This document shows, piece by piece, positions 1-5,767 of a DNA stretch of 5,774 bases (position 1 is the first letter of the stretch; every line of letters begins with the position of its first letter). Location of the stretch: assembly GCA_005887855.1 (NCBI GenBank), contig VBQB01000296.1, positions 1 to 5,774 on the forward strand, written 5' to 3'. The notes beneath the pieces were generated by a model that saw nothing but the letters and a program-made list of their open reading frames with translations, was not told the origin of the DNA and did no database searches. Origin of the DNA: Verrucomicrobiota bacterium. GTDB lineage: Bacteria > Verrucomicrobiota > Verrucomicrobiae > Chthoniobacterales > UBA10450. The position numbers and the translations under genes are program-made.

Positions 1-423
1 ATCGTATTCGACCCGCAAAAACAAATCTTGTTCCGAGCGCACTCCGACCTCAGCAAAGAGCATCCGCGCCAGGTAAGGCGGCCCATAAATTTGTTCGAAT
101 GCGCTTTTCATCACTGGGCTGAGCGAATAATGCACGAGGCGCCTTAGTGAAACATCCGCTGCCGAGCGTGTGAAACCTTCCGTGCTTGCCAGTTCGATAG
201 CGGCCATCCGCAACCGCTCAATGTCTCCCGGATGACCGATCGCGCCCATTGCGATGCGGTCATAAACCTCGAAAATTTTTTGCCGTGACCCACCGAGCGT
301 GAGAAACAAAACGCCATCCCGATAACCCAGCGCCGCGATCGGACTGCCCGAAGCTAACTGCGTCTCAATGTACTCGCGGCGATTAGCAATCGCTTCAACC
401 CAACGATACGGCTCCTCGATCAT
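1..423 (-). CDS. prcA: 20S proteasome alpha subunit, 5' part (3' end outside window)
   Basis: The alpha subunit forms the outer heptameric rings of the 20S core particle. These gate entry to the chamber and dock the unfoldase ATPase. The frame is open for 141 codons from the ATG at 423 and runs off the left edge without a stop, so about the C-terminal 40% is missing. Visible family features are the helix H0-like start (EAIANRREYIETQ, residues 10-22), the first strands (SPIAALGYRDGVLFL, 27-41) and the very typical KIFEVYDRIAMGAIG (49-63). Next come a helix with E69-L71-R72, then GFTRSAADVSLRRL (83-96) and the strand around LFAEVGV (122-128). By alignment from memory with Mycobacterium PrcA, Lys49 matches the pocket lysine that binds the ATPase tail. 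The ATG overlaps the prcB stop as ATGA, and an AAGGA lies 9 bases upstream. The N-terminus before H0 is short. Family assignment is sure; gating behaviour is not visible. Confidence 0.93.
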   Translation of the reverse strand, partial: MIEEPYRWVEAIANRREYIETQLASGSPIAALGYRDGVLFLTLGGSRQKIFEVYDRIAMGAIGHPGDIERLRMAAIELASTEGFTRSAADVSLRRLVHYSLSPVMKSAFEQIYGPPYLARMLFAEVGVRSEQDLFLRVEYD

Positions 424-1250
424 GCAACCGTTTCCTTGAAGACGGCAGCGATCTTGCGGTCCGGCAAGGTCGTGATGCCTTCCCGTGACACAATTTTGAT
501 GAGCGGATAAATTTTTCCACTGCGATCCACGCCGCCGGTCGCTGTATCGGATTCCGCAGCTGTATCGAGCGAGCGCAATGCGATCGATACCGCTTCGTCT
601 TCGCTTAATTTTTGTAGCGGCTTCTCACCCCAATTATTTTCGTAATAAAGGATGCCGCGCACGGCCGGTGATCCCGATCCAGTTGCGGCGTAATCGGCCA
701 CTTCAAACTGCGCGCCCATCGCATCGTAAAAATACAATCGCGCCTCCGGCTTAGAATTGGAATCGTAAGTCGCGAAAATCGGAACGACCATTCCGACGCC
801 TTGCATGACAAATCCAAAATTGTCGCGCAACAGCTTGGAAAGGGCGCGCACTTTCCCATCGACACTCATTTCCTGCAATTGTGTGCGCCGAAAGTATTGG
901 AAGGAATGTTCAAGCACTCGCGCCATTTCCCAGGCCGTTGCTGGCACGCCGGCGATTGCCATAATTGAATGTCGATCTATTTCGAGCACTTTGTCGGCGC
1001 GATCGTAGACCACAGTATTACCGGAAGTCGCGCGCCGATCACCCGCCACGAGTACGCCACCGGAAAACTTGAATGCAAGAATCGTGGTCGCCTTCGTCGG
1101 CTCCCAGGCGGTTTGGTTCGGCCTCGCTGCGTGTCCGATTGGATCGACAATCGCCGCCGGACTAAGCATTCCTTTGCGTCGTAGCAGCGCGGGGAAATCG
1201 TCGGCCGCGCCAGAAAAATTCTGGTCAAGCGCCACCGGGGACAGCTCCAT
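420..1250 (-). CDS. prcB: 20S proteasome beta subunit, N-terminal threonine protease
   Basis: This is the catalytic subunit of the proteasome core: 276 residues with a propeptide of about 54. The mature enzyme should start at Thr55 (KATTILAF, 53-60), the nucleophile exposed after autocleavage. The whole active site is present at the expected spacing: Asp71 (D17), Lys87 (K33), GSGS at 191-194 with Ser192 (S129), and Asp235 in DTATGG (D166). GDRRATSGN at 70-78 and MAIAG at 97-101 form the substrate channel strands. This argues for an active peptidase rather than a structural beta subunit. One small oddity is Pro103 where Mycobacterium PrcB has Ala49. The ATG shares its A with the ubact stop (TAATG) and the gene ends in an ATGA overlap with prcA, so the three genes form one coupled operon. 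The substrate route is inferred: proteins tagged by UBact and unfolded by an ATPase encoded elsewhere. Confidence 0.96.
   Translation of the reverse strand: MELSPVALDQNFSGAADDFPALLRRKGMLSPAAIVDPIGHAARPNQTAWEPTKATTILAFKFSGGVLVAGDRRATSGNTVVYDRADKVLEIDRHSIMAIAGVPATAWEMARVLEHSFQYFRRTQLQEMSVDGKVRALSKLLRDNFGFVMQGVGMVVPIFATYDSNSKPEARLYFYDAMGAQFEVADYAATGSGSPAVRGILYYENNWGEKPLQKLSEDEAVSIALRSLDTAAESDTATGGVDRSGKIYPLIKIVSREGITTLPDRKIAAVFKETVA
433..437 (-). promoter_or_regulatory. Ribosome binding site of prcA
   Basis: AAGGA on the minus strand, inside the last codons of prcB and 9 bases before the prcA ATG at 423. It is the only fair Shine-Dalgarno match in this operon and supports the ATGA-overlap start for prcA. 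Confidence 0.5.
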
Positions 1251-1426
1251 TATTGGCCAGTGCGCTGGCGATAGCGCTTCGATTGATTGGGGTCGACCTT
1301 GCGCATTTTCTTTAAAAGATCCTTCGTATCCGGCCTCGAGATGTCCGGTGAACGCGGACCACCCTCGTCACCTTGTTTTGGGCCCCACGGAACCGGATCG
1401 ACTGGCTTTTGGATGCGCTCAGGCAT
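1250..1426 (-). CDS. ubact: UBact, Pup-like protein modifier (ends Gly-Gln)
   Basis: A 58-residue, very hydrophilic protein starting MPERIQKPVDP and ending KRYRQRTGQ. It matches UBact, the Pup-like modifier of Gram-negative bacteria with proteasomes. Features that fit are a Pro/Gly-rich N-terminal half, the block GGPRSPDISRPDTKDLLKKM (22-41), the MRKVDPNQSKRYRQR segment (41-55) and the terminal TGQ. Its place directly before prcB copies the pup-prcB-prcA order of actinobacteria. It should be joined through its C-terminus to substrate lysines by a PafA-like ligase. Because the last residue is Gln, a Dop-like deamidase would first have to make it Glu. It has seven lysines of its own (7, 17, 35, 39, 40, 43, 50), so chains are possible but not shown. 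I chose the ATG at 1426. The frame opens upstream to 1525, but that stretch reads as unlike UBact and would enter the divergent promoter region. No good Shine-Dalgarno site is seen. The stop overlaps the prcB ATG. Confidence 0.9.
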   Translation of the reverse strand: MPERIQKPVDPVPWGPKQGDEGGPRSPDISRPDTKDLLKKMRKVDPNQSKRYRQRTGQ

Positions 1427-1454
1427 GAAAAAATTTAGAAGGAAATACTGGAAA

Positions 1455-1501
1455 GGCAAGCTGCGTACCCATTCTCTTGCCTCGCTTCCGCAAAGCTTGC
1501 C
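1455..1501. repeat. Three CTTGCC half-sites in the ubact/LysM divergent promoter region
   Basis: The 107-bp gap between the ubact ATG (1426) and the LysM gene ATG (1534) contains GGCAAG at 1455-1460 (minus-strand CTTGCC) and CTTGCC at 1476-1481 and 1496-1501. Starts are 21 and 20 bp apart, about two DNA turns. The outer two extend to a perfect 8-bp inverted repeat, GGCAAGCT (1455-1462) and AGCTTGCC (1494-1501). This could be an operator for one or both divergent units, or a weak stem-loop. I could not find a convincing -35/-10 pair on either strand nearby, so the promoter positions are unknown. The regulatory role is inference. Confidence 0.4.
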
Positions 1502-1533
1502 AGACAAAGCGGCCGATGCCAACATTTGGGACG

Positions 1534-2016
1534 ATGAGGCTGGTTGTTATTTTCATTGCCACGCTTTTCCTCAGGTTCTCACTCGTCCCGACGGCGTCGG
1601 CTCAGACGCCTCCGCCGGAACCGAGCAGATCCCCTGACGCCGTTCAACTCGAAGCGTTGGCAAAAAAAATCGACGAACAGAACGCAAAGATCGACGCGCT
1701 CTCGCAACAAATCCTTAAACTCGAGGAGCAGATTTCCCACATCCGACCGGGCGTCATGATTGGAGAAAGTACGCCTTCACCGGTCAATCCTGCGACTCCG
1801 GCGGAATCCACGTCCCGCGCGATGGGTGGGAATACACATACAGTCGCGCGCGGAGAAACGCTCACTTCCATCGCCAAGATGTACAAGGTTGGCGTTGAGG
1901 AATTGCAGAATTTCAATCATATCGAAGATGGCCGCAAATTACAGGCCGGCCAAACGATCATGATTCCGGGCTCGCCGTCGCCAGCGCCTTCTGCTTCGCC
2001 ATCAGCGAGTGAGTGA
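1534..2016 (+). CDS. Secreted LysM-domain protein with coiled coil
   Basis: A 160-residue exported protein that probably binds peptidoglycan through its LysM. Using the ATG at 1534, residues 1-23 form a signal peptide (MRLVVIFIATLF start, cut after TASA, before Gln24). Residues 37-70 are a heptad-rich coiled coil (LEALAKKIDEQNAKIDALSQ is its core). Residues 72-100 are a Pro/Ser/Thr linker. Residues 101-145 form one LysM (HTVARGETLTSIAKMYKV, then LQNFNHI, then LQAGQTIMIPG), followed by a Ser/Pro/Ala tail. Periplasmic or cell-wall location is inferred. No Cys follows the signal, so it is not a lipoprotein, and no hydrolase domain is present. In-frame starts at 1477 and 1516 exist but would put extra residues before the signal peptide; none has a strong ribosome site. 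It is divergent from ubact and is followed after 10 bases by the GYF_2 gene, likely one transcript. LysM identity is firm; the cellular role is unknown. Confidence 0.88.
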   Translation: MRLVVIFIATLFLRFSLVPTASAQTPPPEPSRSPDAVQLEALAKKIDEQNAKIDALSQQILKLEEQISHIRPGVMIGESTPSPVNPATPAESTSRAMGGNTHTVARGETLTSIAKMYKVGVEELQNFNHIEDGRKLQAGQTIMIPGSPSPAPSASPSASE

Positions 2017-2022
2017 AGGAGG
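2017..2022 (+). promoter_or_regulatory. Strong Shine-Dalgarno AGGAGG deciding the GYF_2 gene start
   Basis: AGGAGG begins right after the LysM stop (2014-2016) and ends four bases before the ATG at 2027. It favours this ATG over the in-frame GTG at 2009 and is the best ribosome site in the window. Confidence 0.75.
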
Positions 2023-2026
2023 AGAA

Positions 2027-2395
2027 ATGAACCAAAGTTGGTATCTGCGTAAACACGAAGATGGCAGCATTTTTGGCCCGGTGGGCTTTGACCAGCTTGC
2101 CCGCTGGGCATCCACCGCGCAGATCGCGCCTCATGATGCGCTCTCCACGGATCAACGAACGTGGACGAAAGCGCCGATGTTGCCACAACTCGGCATGGAC
2201 TGGCTGGTCGAAGTCACAAGCGAACACTACTATGGGCCGACAACACTCGGCGCGATTCAGGAATTTATTCGGCTTGGCGAGATCAGTGACGACACTTTCG
2301 TCATTAATGCCTGCGACGGAACTCGCCGGCAAATTCAAGAAATGCGGGAGTTATTGGAAACAGGGGCGCAAGGAAATAAGACCGCCAATAAGTGA
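2027..2395 (+). CDS. Small protein with two tandem GYF_2-like domains
   Basis: 122 residues, no signal peptide or membrane segment, so probably cytoplasmic. Residues 5-60 look like a GYF_2 (DUF4339) domain: WYLRKHEDGSIFGPVGFDQL, then a helix, then IAPHDALSTDQRTWTKAPML. Residues 59-105 appear to repeat the fold in weaker form: WLVEV, YYGPTTLGAIQEFIRLGEIS, DDTFVINACDGTRRQIQE. The GPxxxxxL(x)nnI(x)xD(x)xh pattern recurs (17-39 and 70-91). GYF domains usually bind proline-rich peptides; in bacteria GYF_2 is often fused to membrane or signalling proteins, and here it stands alone. The AGGAGG site fixes the start at 2027. The gene follows the LysM gene by 10 bases and both would be co-translated; the LysM protein has Pro-rich segments, but it is exported, so direct binding is only speculation. 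Function unknown. Confidence 0.8.
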   Translation: MNQSWYLRKHEDGSIFGPVGFDQLARWASTAQIAPHDALSTDQRTWTKAPMLPQLGMDWLVEVTSEHYYGPTTLGAIQEFIRLGEISDDTFVINACDGTRRQIQEMRELLETGAQGNKTANK

Positions 2396-2415
2396 AAGCG
2401 AATCGAGGCATTCCA

Positions 2416-2440
2416 ACGAGCCTGCGGATCAGGTGCTCGT
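2416..2440. terminator. Hairpin between convergent genes, possible terminator
   Basis: ACGAGCCTG (2416-2424) pairs with CAGG-TG-CTCGT (2430-2440) around a CGGAT loop: nine base pairs with a two-base bulge. It lies in the 69-bp gap between the GYF_2 stop (2395) and the ABC transporter stop (2465), where a terminator for both strands is expected. There is no T-tract on either side, so an intrinsic terminator is not proven. Confidence 0.35.
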
Positions 2441-2464
2441 GCATCGCATGTCCGAGTAGGTGAA

Positions 2465-4264
2465 TTAGACAGGCAATTGCTCGTCGAGGGTTGGAATTGG
2501 CGAACTTGTTATTTCCGAAGGTGTTTCCAGATCAGGTTGCGCCGAAGTTTCGAGCAAACTGTGCTCACAAAGCCGAGCATATTTTCCGCCGAAGGCGAGC
2601 AATTCATCATGCTTGCCGCGTTCAATGATTTCGCCGTGATCGAGCACCAGAATCTGATCCGCGTGGACAATGGTCGAAAGTCGATGCGCGATCACGATCG
2701 ATGTGCGGTGAAACATCAGGCGTTCGAGCGCTTCCTGAATCAACCGCTCTGTCGCCGTGTCCACGCTCGCGGTCGCTTCATCCAAAATCAAGATCGGCGG
2801 ATCCTTCAGCAGTGCACGCGCGATCGACAACCGCTGTTTTTCGCCCACGCTCAATTTCACGCCGCGCTCACCGACCACACTCTCCAAGCCAGCCGGCAAC
2901 CTTTCAATGAATTCTCGCGCATTGGCTGCGTCCGCCGCGCGCCATAATTCCACGTCGGTCGCATTTGGTTTTCCCATCAAAAGATTTTCCCGAATCGAGC
3001 CGTTGAACAAAAAACTCTCCTGCGTTACTACGCCAATCGCTTCGCGCAAGCTCCGCAGCGCGTATTCGCGAATCGGTCTTCCATCCACATAAATTTTGCC
3101 GCCGTTCAGCTCGTAAAATCGAACGAGCAGATTCACTAAGGTTGATTTTCCGGCGCCGGTCGCGCCCACTAACGCGATCGTTGCGCCCGGCGGCGCGTGA
3201 AAAGAAACGTGATCAAGGGCGGGAAGTCCCTCCGCGTAACTGAAACTTACGTTTTCGTAGTGAATATCCCCAGCAATTCGCGCTGGCGTCTTCCTGTAGA
3301 TCAATCCGACCTCGACTGGTTCATCAAGAATCTCGAAAACGCGTTCGCCCGCGGCGCGTCCGGCTTGCATGAGTTGATTAAGCTGATGCAATCGGCTGAT
3401 CGGATCGTACAGAAATGCCGTCAACATTAAGAATGCGACGAGGTCACCAATCTGCATCGCGCCCGTTAAAACGGCGTGACTACCAAACCCGAGCACGAGC
3501 ACTGCGCCACACGCCTCGAACATCGACATCGAAGGGCTGTAGATTGCCCACACCCGCATGACCACCAGGGTGGCATGCCGTAACTGATCGCTCACTCGAT
3601 TGAACCGACCGTGTTCTTCTTTCTCGCGCACGAAGCTCTTGATCTGACGGATCCCGGAAAGATTGTCGTGCAGAAGCGCGTTCATGGCCGAAGCTGCCCG
3701 GCGTTGCAAACGATAGCGGCGATGCGCAGTCAGCGTGTAAGTAAGCGCGCCGACGATGAGCAATGGAAAAGGCGCCAGGGCAAGCAGCGCGAGCGTCGCG
3801 TTCAAATAAAACATCACCGCCAACACGATGACGATCTGTAACACCGCGACCACCCCTTGTTCGATGCCGTCAATCAACACGCGCTCGACAGAGTTCACAT
3901 CCTCGATCACGCGCGTCATCAGATCGCCGGTGGCGCGATTGTCGAACCAGCGGAGGGGCAGGAGTTGAATGTGCGAATAAAGATCGCTGCGCAGATCGAA
4001 AATCACTTTTTGCTCGAACGTATTGTTCAAGATAATCCGCAGCGCGTTGAAGGCGTGCTGAAGCAGAAATGCCACCGCCGCCAACAAAATCAACGGCAGC
4101 AATTTCTCGGGATGATTTGCGCGTACGACATCGTTGATGATCCATTTGGTTACGGTTGGAAAAATGATCACCATCAGTGTCCCGAGGACCGCACACGTCA
4201 GCGTACCCGCCGCTAGCCAGGGATAACGCTTCAGATACACAAGAACTCGCCAGACCGTTTTCAT
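2465..4264 (-). CDS. MsbA-like ABC exporter, fused permease and ATPase
   Basis: A 599-residue half-transporter of the type that dimerises in the inner membrane and exports lipids or other hydrophobic compounds; MsbA of E. coli is about 580. Residues 1-310 are the six-helix membrane domain (helices near 14-36, 54-76, 136-155, 157-178, 240-262, 270-290), with the coupling-region motif DLRSDLYSHIQLLPLRWFD at 90-108. Residues 333-570 form the ATPase: A-loop Tyr343, Walker A GATGAGKST (367-375, Lys373), Q-loop Gln415, signature LSVGE (471-475), Walker B ILILDE (491-496, catalytic Glu496), D-loop SVD (500-502) and switch His527. All catalytic residues are present, so it should be active. The signature is LSVGE rather than LSGGQ, a variant seen in related exporters. 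A 30-residue Pro/Ser/Glu-rich tail follows the ATPase. It starts divergent from the CDP-alcohol phosphotransferase gene, which hints at a lipid or envelope substrate. The true substrate cannot be read from the sequence; the name msbA is not justified. Confidence 0.95.
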   Translation of the reverse strand: MKTVWRVLVYLKRYPWLAAGTLTCAVLGTLMVIIFPTVTKWIINDVVRANHPEKLLPLILLAAVAFLLQHAFNALRIILNNTFEQKVIFDLRSDLYSHIQLLPLRWFDNRATGDLMTRVIEDVNSVERVLIDGIEQGVVAVLQIVIVLAVMFYLNATLALLALAPFPLLIVGALTYTLTAHRRYRLQRRAASAMNALLHDNLSGIRQIKSFVREKEEHGRFNRVSDQLRHATLVVMRVWAIYSPSMSMFEACGAVLVLGFGSHAVLTGAMQIGDLVAFLMLTAFLYDPISRLHQLNQLMQAGRAAGERVFEILDEPVEVGLIYRKTPARIAGDIHYENVSFSYAEGLPALDHVSFHAPPGATIALVGATGAGKSTLVNLLVRFYELNGGKIYVDGRPIREYALRSLREAIGVVTQESFLFNGSIRENLLMGKPNATDVELWRAADAANAREFIERLPAGLESVVGERGVKLSVGEKQRLSIARALLKDPPILILDEATASVDTATERLIQEALERLMFHRTSIVIAHRLSTIVHADQILVLDHGEIIERGKHDELLAFGGKYARLCEHSLLETSAQPDLETPSEITSSPIPTLDEQLPV

Positions 4265-4333
4265 TGAGCAATCAACCTCAACGCCCGAGCCGTCGCGTCA
4301 AGGTAAGGACGATTGATCTTACTCGCCCGTTAT

Positions 4334-4361
4334 AGCTGCCGCTGTATCTGGCGGCAGTTTT
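4334..4361 (+). terminator. Terminator-like hairpin with T-tract in a divergent intergenic gap
   Basis: CTGCCGC (4336-4342) pairs perfectly with GCGGCAG (4351-4357) around an 8-base loop, with weaker outer pairs, and is followed by TTTT (4358-4361). This has the form of a plus-strand intrinsic terminator. It lies in the 231-bp gap between the divergent ABC exporter (ATG 4264) and the membrane enzyme (ATG 4496), with no plus-strand gene before it. It might stop antisense transcription or act in the 5' leader of the 4496 gene. On the minus strand a lone TATAAC (4334-4329) sits beside it without a matching -35. I saw nothing else recognisable in this gap. Confidence 0.35.
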
Positions 4362-4495
4362 CGCCGCAGCGATGCGCGATTGTCGATCCTCCGTTTGGTT
4401 TTGAGCAGGCGTGTAATTCCAAGAGCTCGACAACGTAAAACCGGCGGGGCTGTCCCAGTTGGCAGCGCGCGGCTCCTCCGTTAATCTCGCGGACG

Positions 4496-5767
4496 ATGGA
4501 GAACATCGTGCCAATCTTAATCGCGGATGCGCCCGGGGCTTTGATGGAACTGTGCGGCGTCAACTTACTCGACCGTTTGCTCCGCATTTTGCAAGGACTC
4601 GGTTTTCGCCGCGCAATTGTTTTTTCGACAATGCCGGAAATCATCGGGGCTGAATTAGCAAAGCATTCGTGGGCGCGCGAAAAAGTAGTTGTCCATCTTG
4701 TCCCGCGCGCAATCGGACCATTCACTGCTCAACTGCTTTTCGAACAAGGCCCGTCGGAGCGCTTCTTAATAGTACCGGCAAATATTTATTGTGACGCACG
4801 TTTGCTCGCCGCGCTCTGCGCGGAAGATTCGCCCGCCGCGCTTGTCGATTCCAATCCGCCGGAATTCGCGCGATCTTTAATTCGAAGTCCGTGTGGGCCG
4901 GTATTGGTTACGAAAGATTCTCTTTCTGCGTTTTCGCCCGCAGCGCCGTTTTTTGAAGAACTCAAAGATAAGATCAATAACGGCGAGACCGACATCATAG
5001 ACGCGGCGGAGGAGGATGATTACATTGTCGGCATGCGTCGGCGGGTGCGGCCGGTCTGTTTTTCGGCGCCGTCCGAGGAGAATCGCCGCGTGGCTGAGCG
5101 GATCATTCTCGATTCCGCCCAAAAGGGAACGCTCGACCTTCCCGCTTATTTCCACGCACCGATCGAAACGGCAATCATCTCACTTCTTTGCAAAACGCGA
5201 ATCACGCCAAACCAAATTACGATTGCAGGTTTCATCATCGGTTGCAGCGCGACCGCGGCGTTCGCGCTTAGCCGTGTCGGACTCGGAATACTCGCTGCTC
5301 TCATATTTGGCATTGTCGATGGACTGGACGGAAAGCAGTCGCGCATCAAAATCGAGATGACCGAGCGCGGGAAATGGGAACATCATCTCGATTATTTGAT
5401 CGAAAATTCGTGGTGGGCGGCTATCGCTTTTCATTTGTGGCGAAGCGGCCAATTCCCGAACGTGTTCTATTTTTTCGCTTTGCTCATCGGGTCGCACTTA
5501 TTGGATGAATTCGCGAAACGCCGGGCGAAGATGGTGAAAGGCCGGTTGCTGGACGACCTTACGCCGTTCGACCGTGCTTTTCGGCTAATTGCGGCTCGAA
5601 GAAACGTCTACGTTTGGATACTGGCGTGTGGTTTTTTGTTAGACGCTTTTCCGCAAAGTTACGCGGTCATCTGCGGATGGGCCGCTTTTAGTTCCGCCGT
5701 TCATCTCATGCGTTCCATCTGGATCTGCAATGCCCGCAGGTATCGGGTCGCTGATACGCGGACTTGA
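4496..5767 (+). CDS. CDP-alcohol phosphatidyltransferase with nucleotidyltransferase-like N-terminus
   Basis: 423 residues in two parts. Residues 1-190 resemble a sugar-phosphate nucleotidyltransferase fold: VPILIAD (5-11), GVNLLDRLLRILQGLGF (21-37), FLIVPANIYCD (90-100). However, they lack the Gly-rich GxGxR and the PK motif, so this part may be inactive. Residues 196-240 are the linker typical of two-domain enzymes of this type, ending TRITPNQIT. Residues 241-410 form a six-helix CDP-alcohol phosphatidyltransferase domain. Its signature reads D275-GL-D278-G279-KQ-S282-R283, then G292, D299 and E303. The consensus is DxxDGxxAR(x)8-9GxxxDxxxD, so the Ala and the fourth Asp are changed and the G-to-D spacing is six rather than three. 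The layout recalls the IPCT/DIPPS enzymes that join inositol phosphates, but the substrate here is unknown; a membrane phospholipid or polar lipid is likely. The ATG at 4496 is the first start after the stop at 4436, with only a weak GGA before it. It is divergent from the ABC exporter. Confidence 0.85.
   Translation: MENIVPILIADAPGALMELCGVNLLDRLLRILQGLGFRRAIVFSTMPEIIGAELAKHSWAREKVVVHLVPRAIGPFTAQLLFEQGPSERFLIVPANIYCDARLLAALCAEDSPAALVDSNPPEFARSLIRSPCGPVLVTKDSLSAFSPAAPFFEELKDKINNGETDIIDAAEEDDYIVGMRRRVRPVCFSAPSEENRRVAERIILDSAQKGTLDLPAYFHAPIETAIISLLCKTRITPNQITIAGFIIGCSATAAFALSRVGLGILAALIFGIVDGLDGKQSRIKIEMTERGKWEHHLDYLIENSWWAAIAFHLWRSGQFPNVFYFFALLIGSHLLDEFAKRRAKMVKGRLLDDLTPFDRAFRLIAARRNVYVWILACGFLLDAFPQSYAVICGWAAFSSAVHLMRSIWICNARRYRVADTRT

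Noticed and set aside
1427..1525. Longer 91-residue version of the ubact ORF starting at 1525
   Set aside because: The extra 33 residues (ending in a hydrophobic FQYFLLNFF run) are unlike UBact, which begins with a short polar N-terminus. The extension would also cover most of the divergent promoter gap.
1477..1533. Earlier starts at 1477 and 1516 for the LysM protein
   Set aside because: They would place 19 or 6 extra residues before a well-formed signal peptide. The start at 1534 gives the cleanest signal, although ribosome-site evidence is weak for all three.
1069..1637. Plus-strand open frames of 119 and 116 codons opposite ubact and the start of prcB
   Set aside because: They lie antisense to recognised genes or across the promoter gap, with no domain or plausible composition; they are shadows.
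2009..2026. GTG start at 2009 for the GYF_2 protein
   Set aside because: It overlaps the LysM stop and has no ribosome site, while the ATG at 2027 follows AGGAGG.
2883..2887. LSVGE in place of LSGGQ in the ABC exporter as a possible loss of function
   Set aside because: Ser, Gly and the surrounding residues are kept, all other ATPase motifs are intact, and this variant is known in related exporters. The position is approximate within residues 471-475.
3857..4216. Plus-strand 119-codon frame inside the ABC exporter
   Set aside because: It is the complement of membrane-helix codons; the translation is rich in Gln, His and Arg, typical of a shadow frame.
4329..4334. TATAAC as a -10 box for the ABC exporter on the minus strand
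   Set aside because: No -35-like hexamer lies 16-18 bases upstream, where the sequence is the GC-rich hairpin arm instead.
4330..4725. Minus-strand 131-codon frame overlapping the start of the CDP-alcohol phosphatidyltransferase gene
   Set aside because: Low-complexity basic translation with no recognisable features, antisense to a recognised enzyme.
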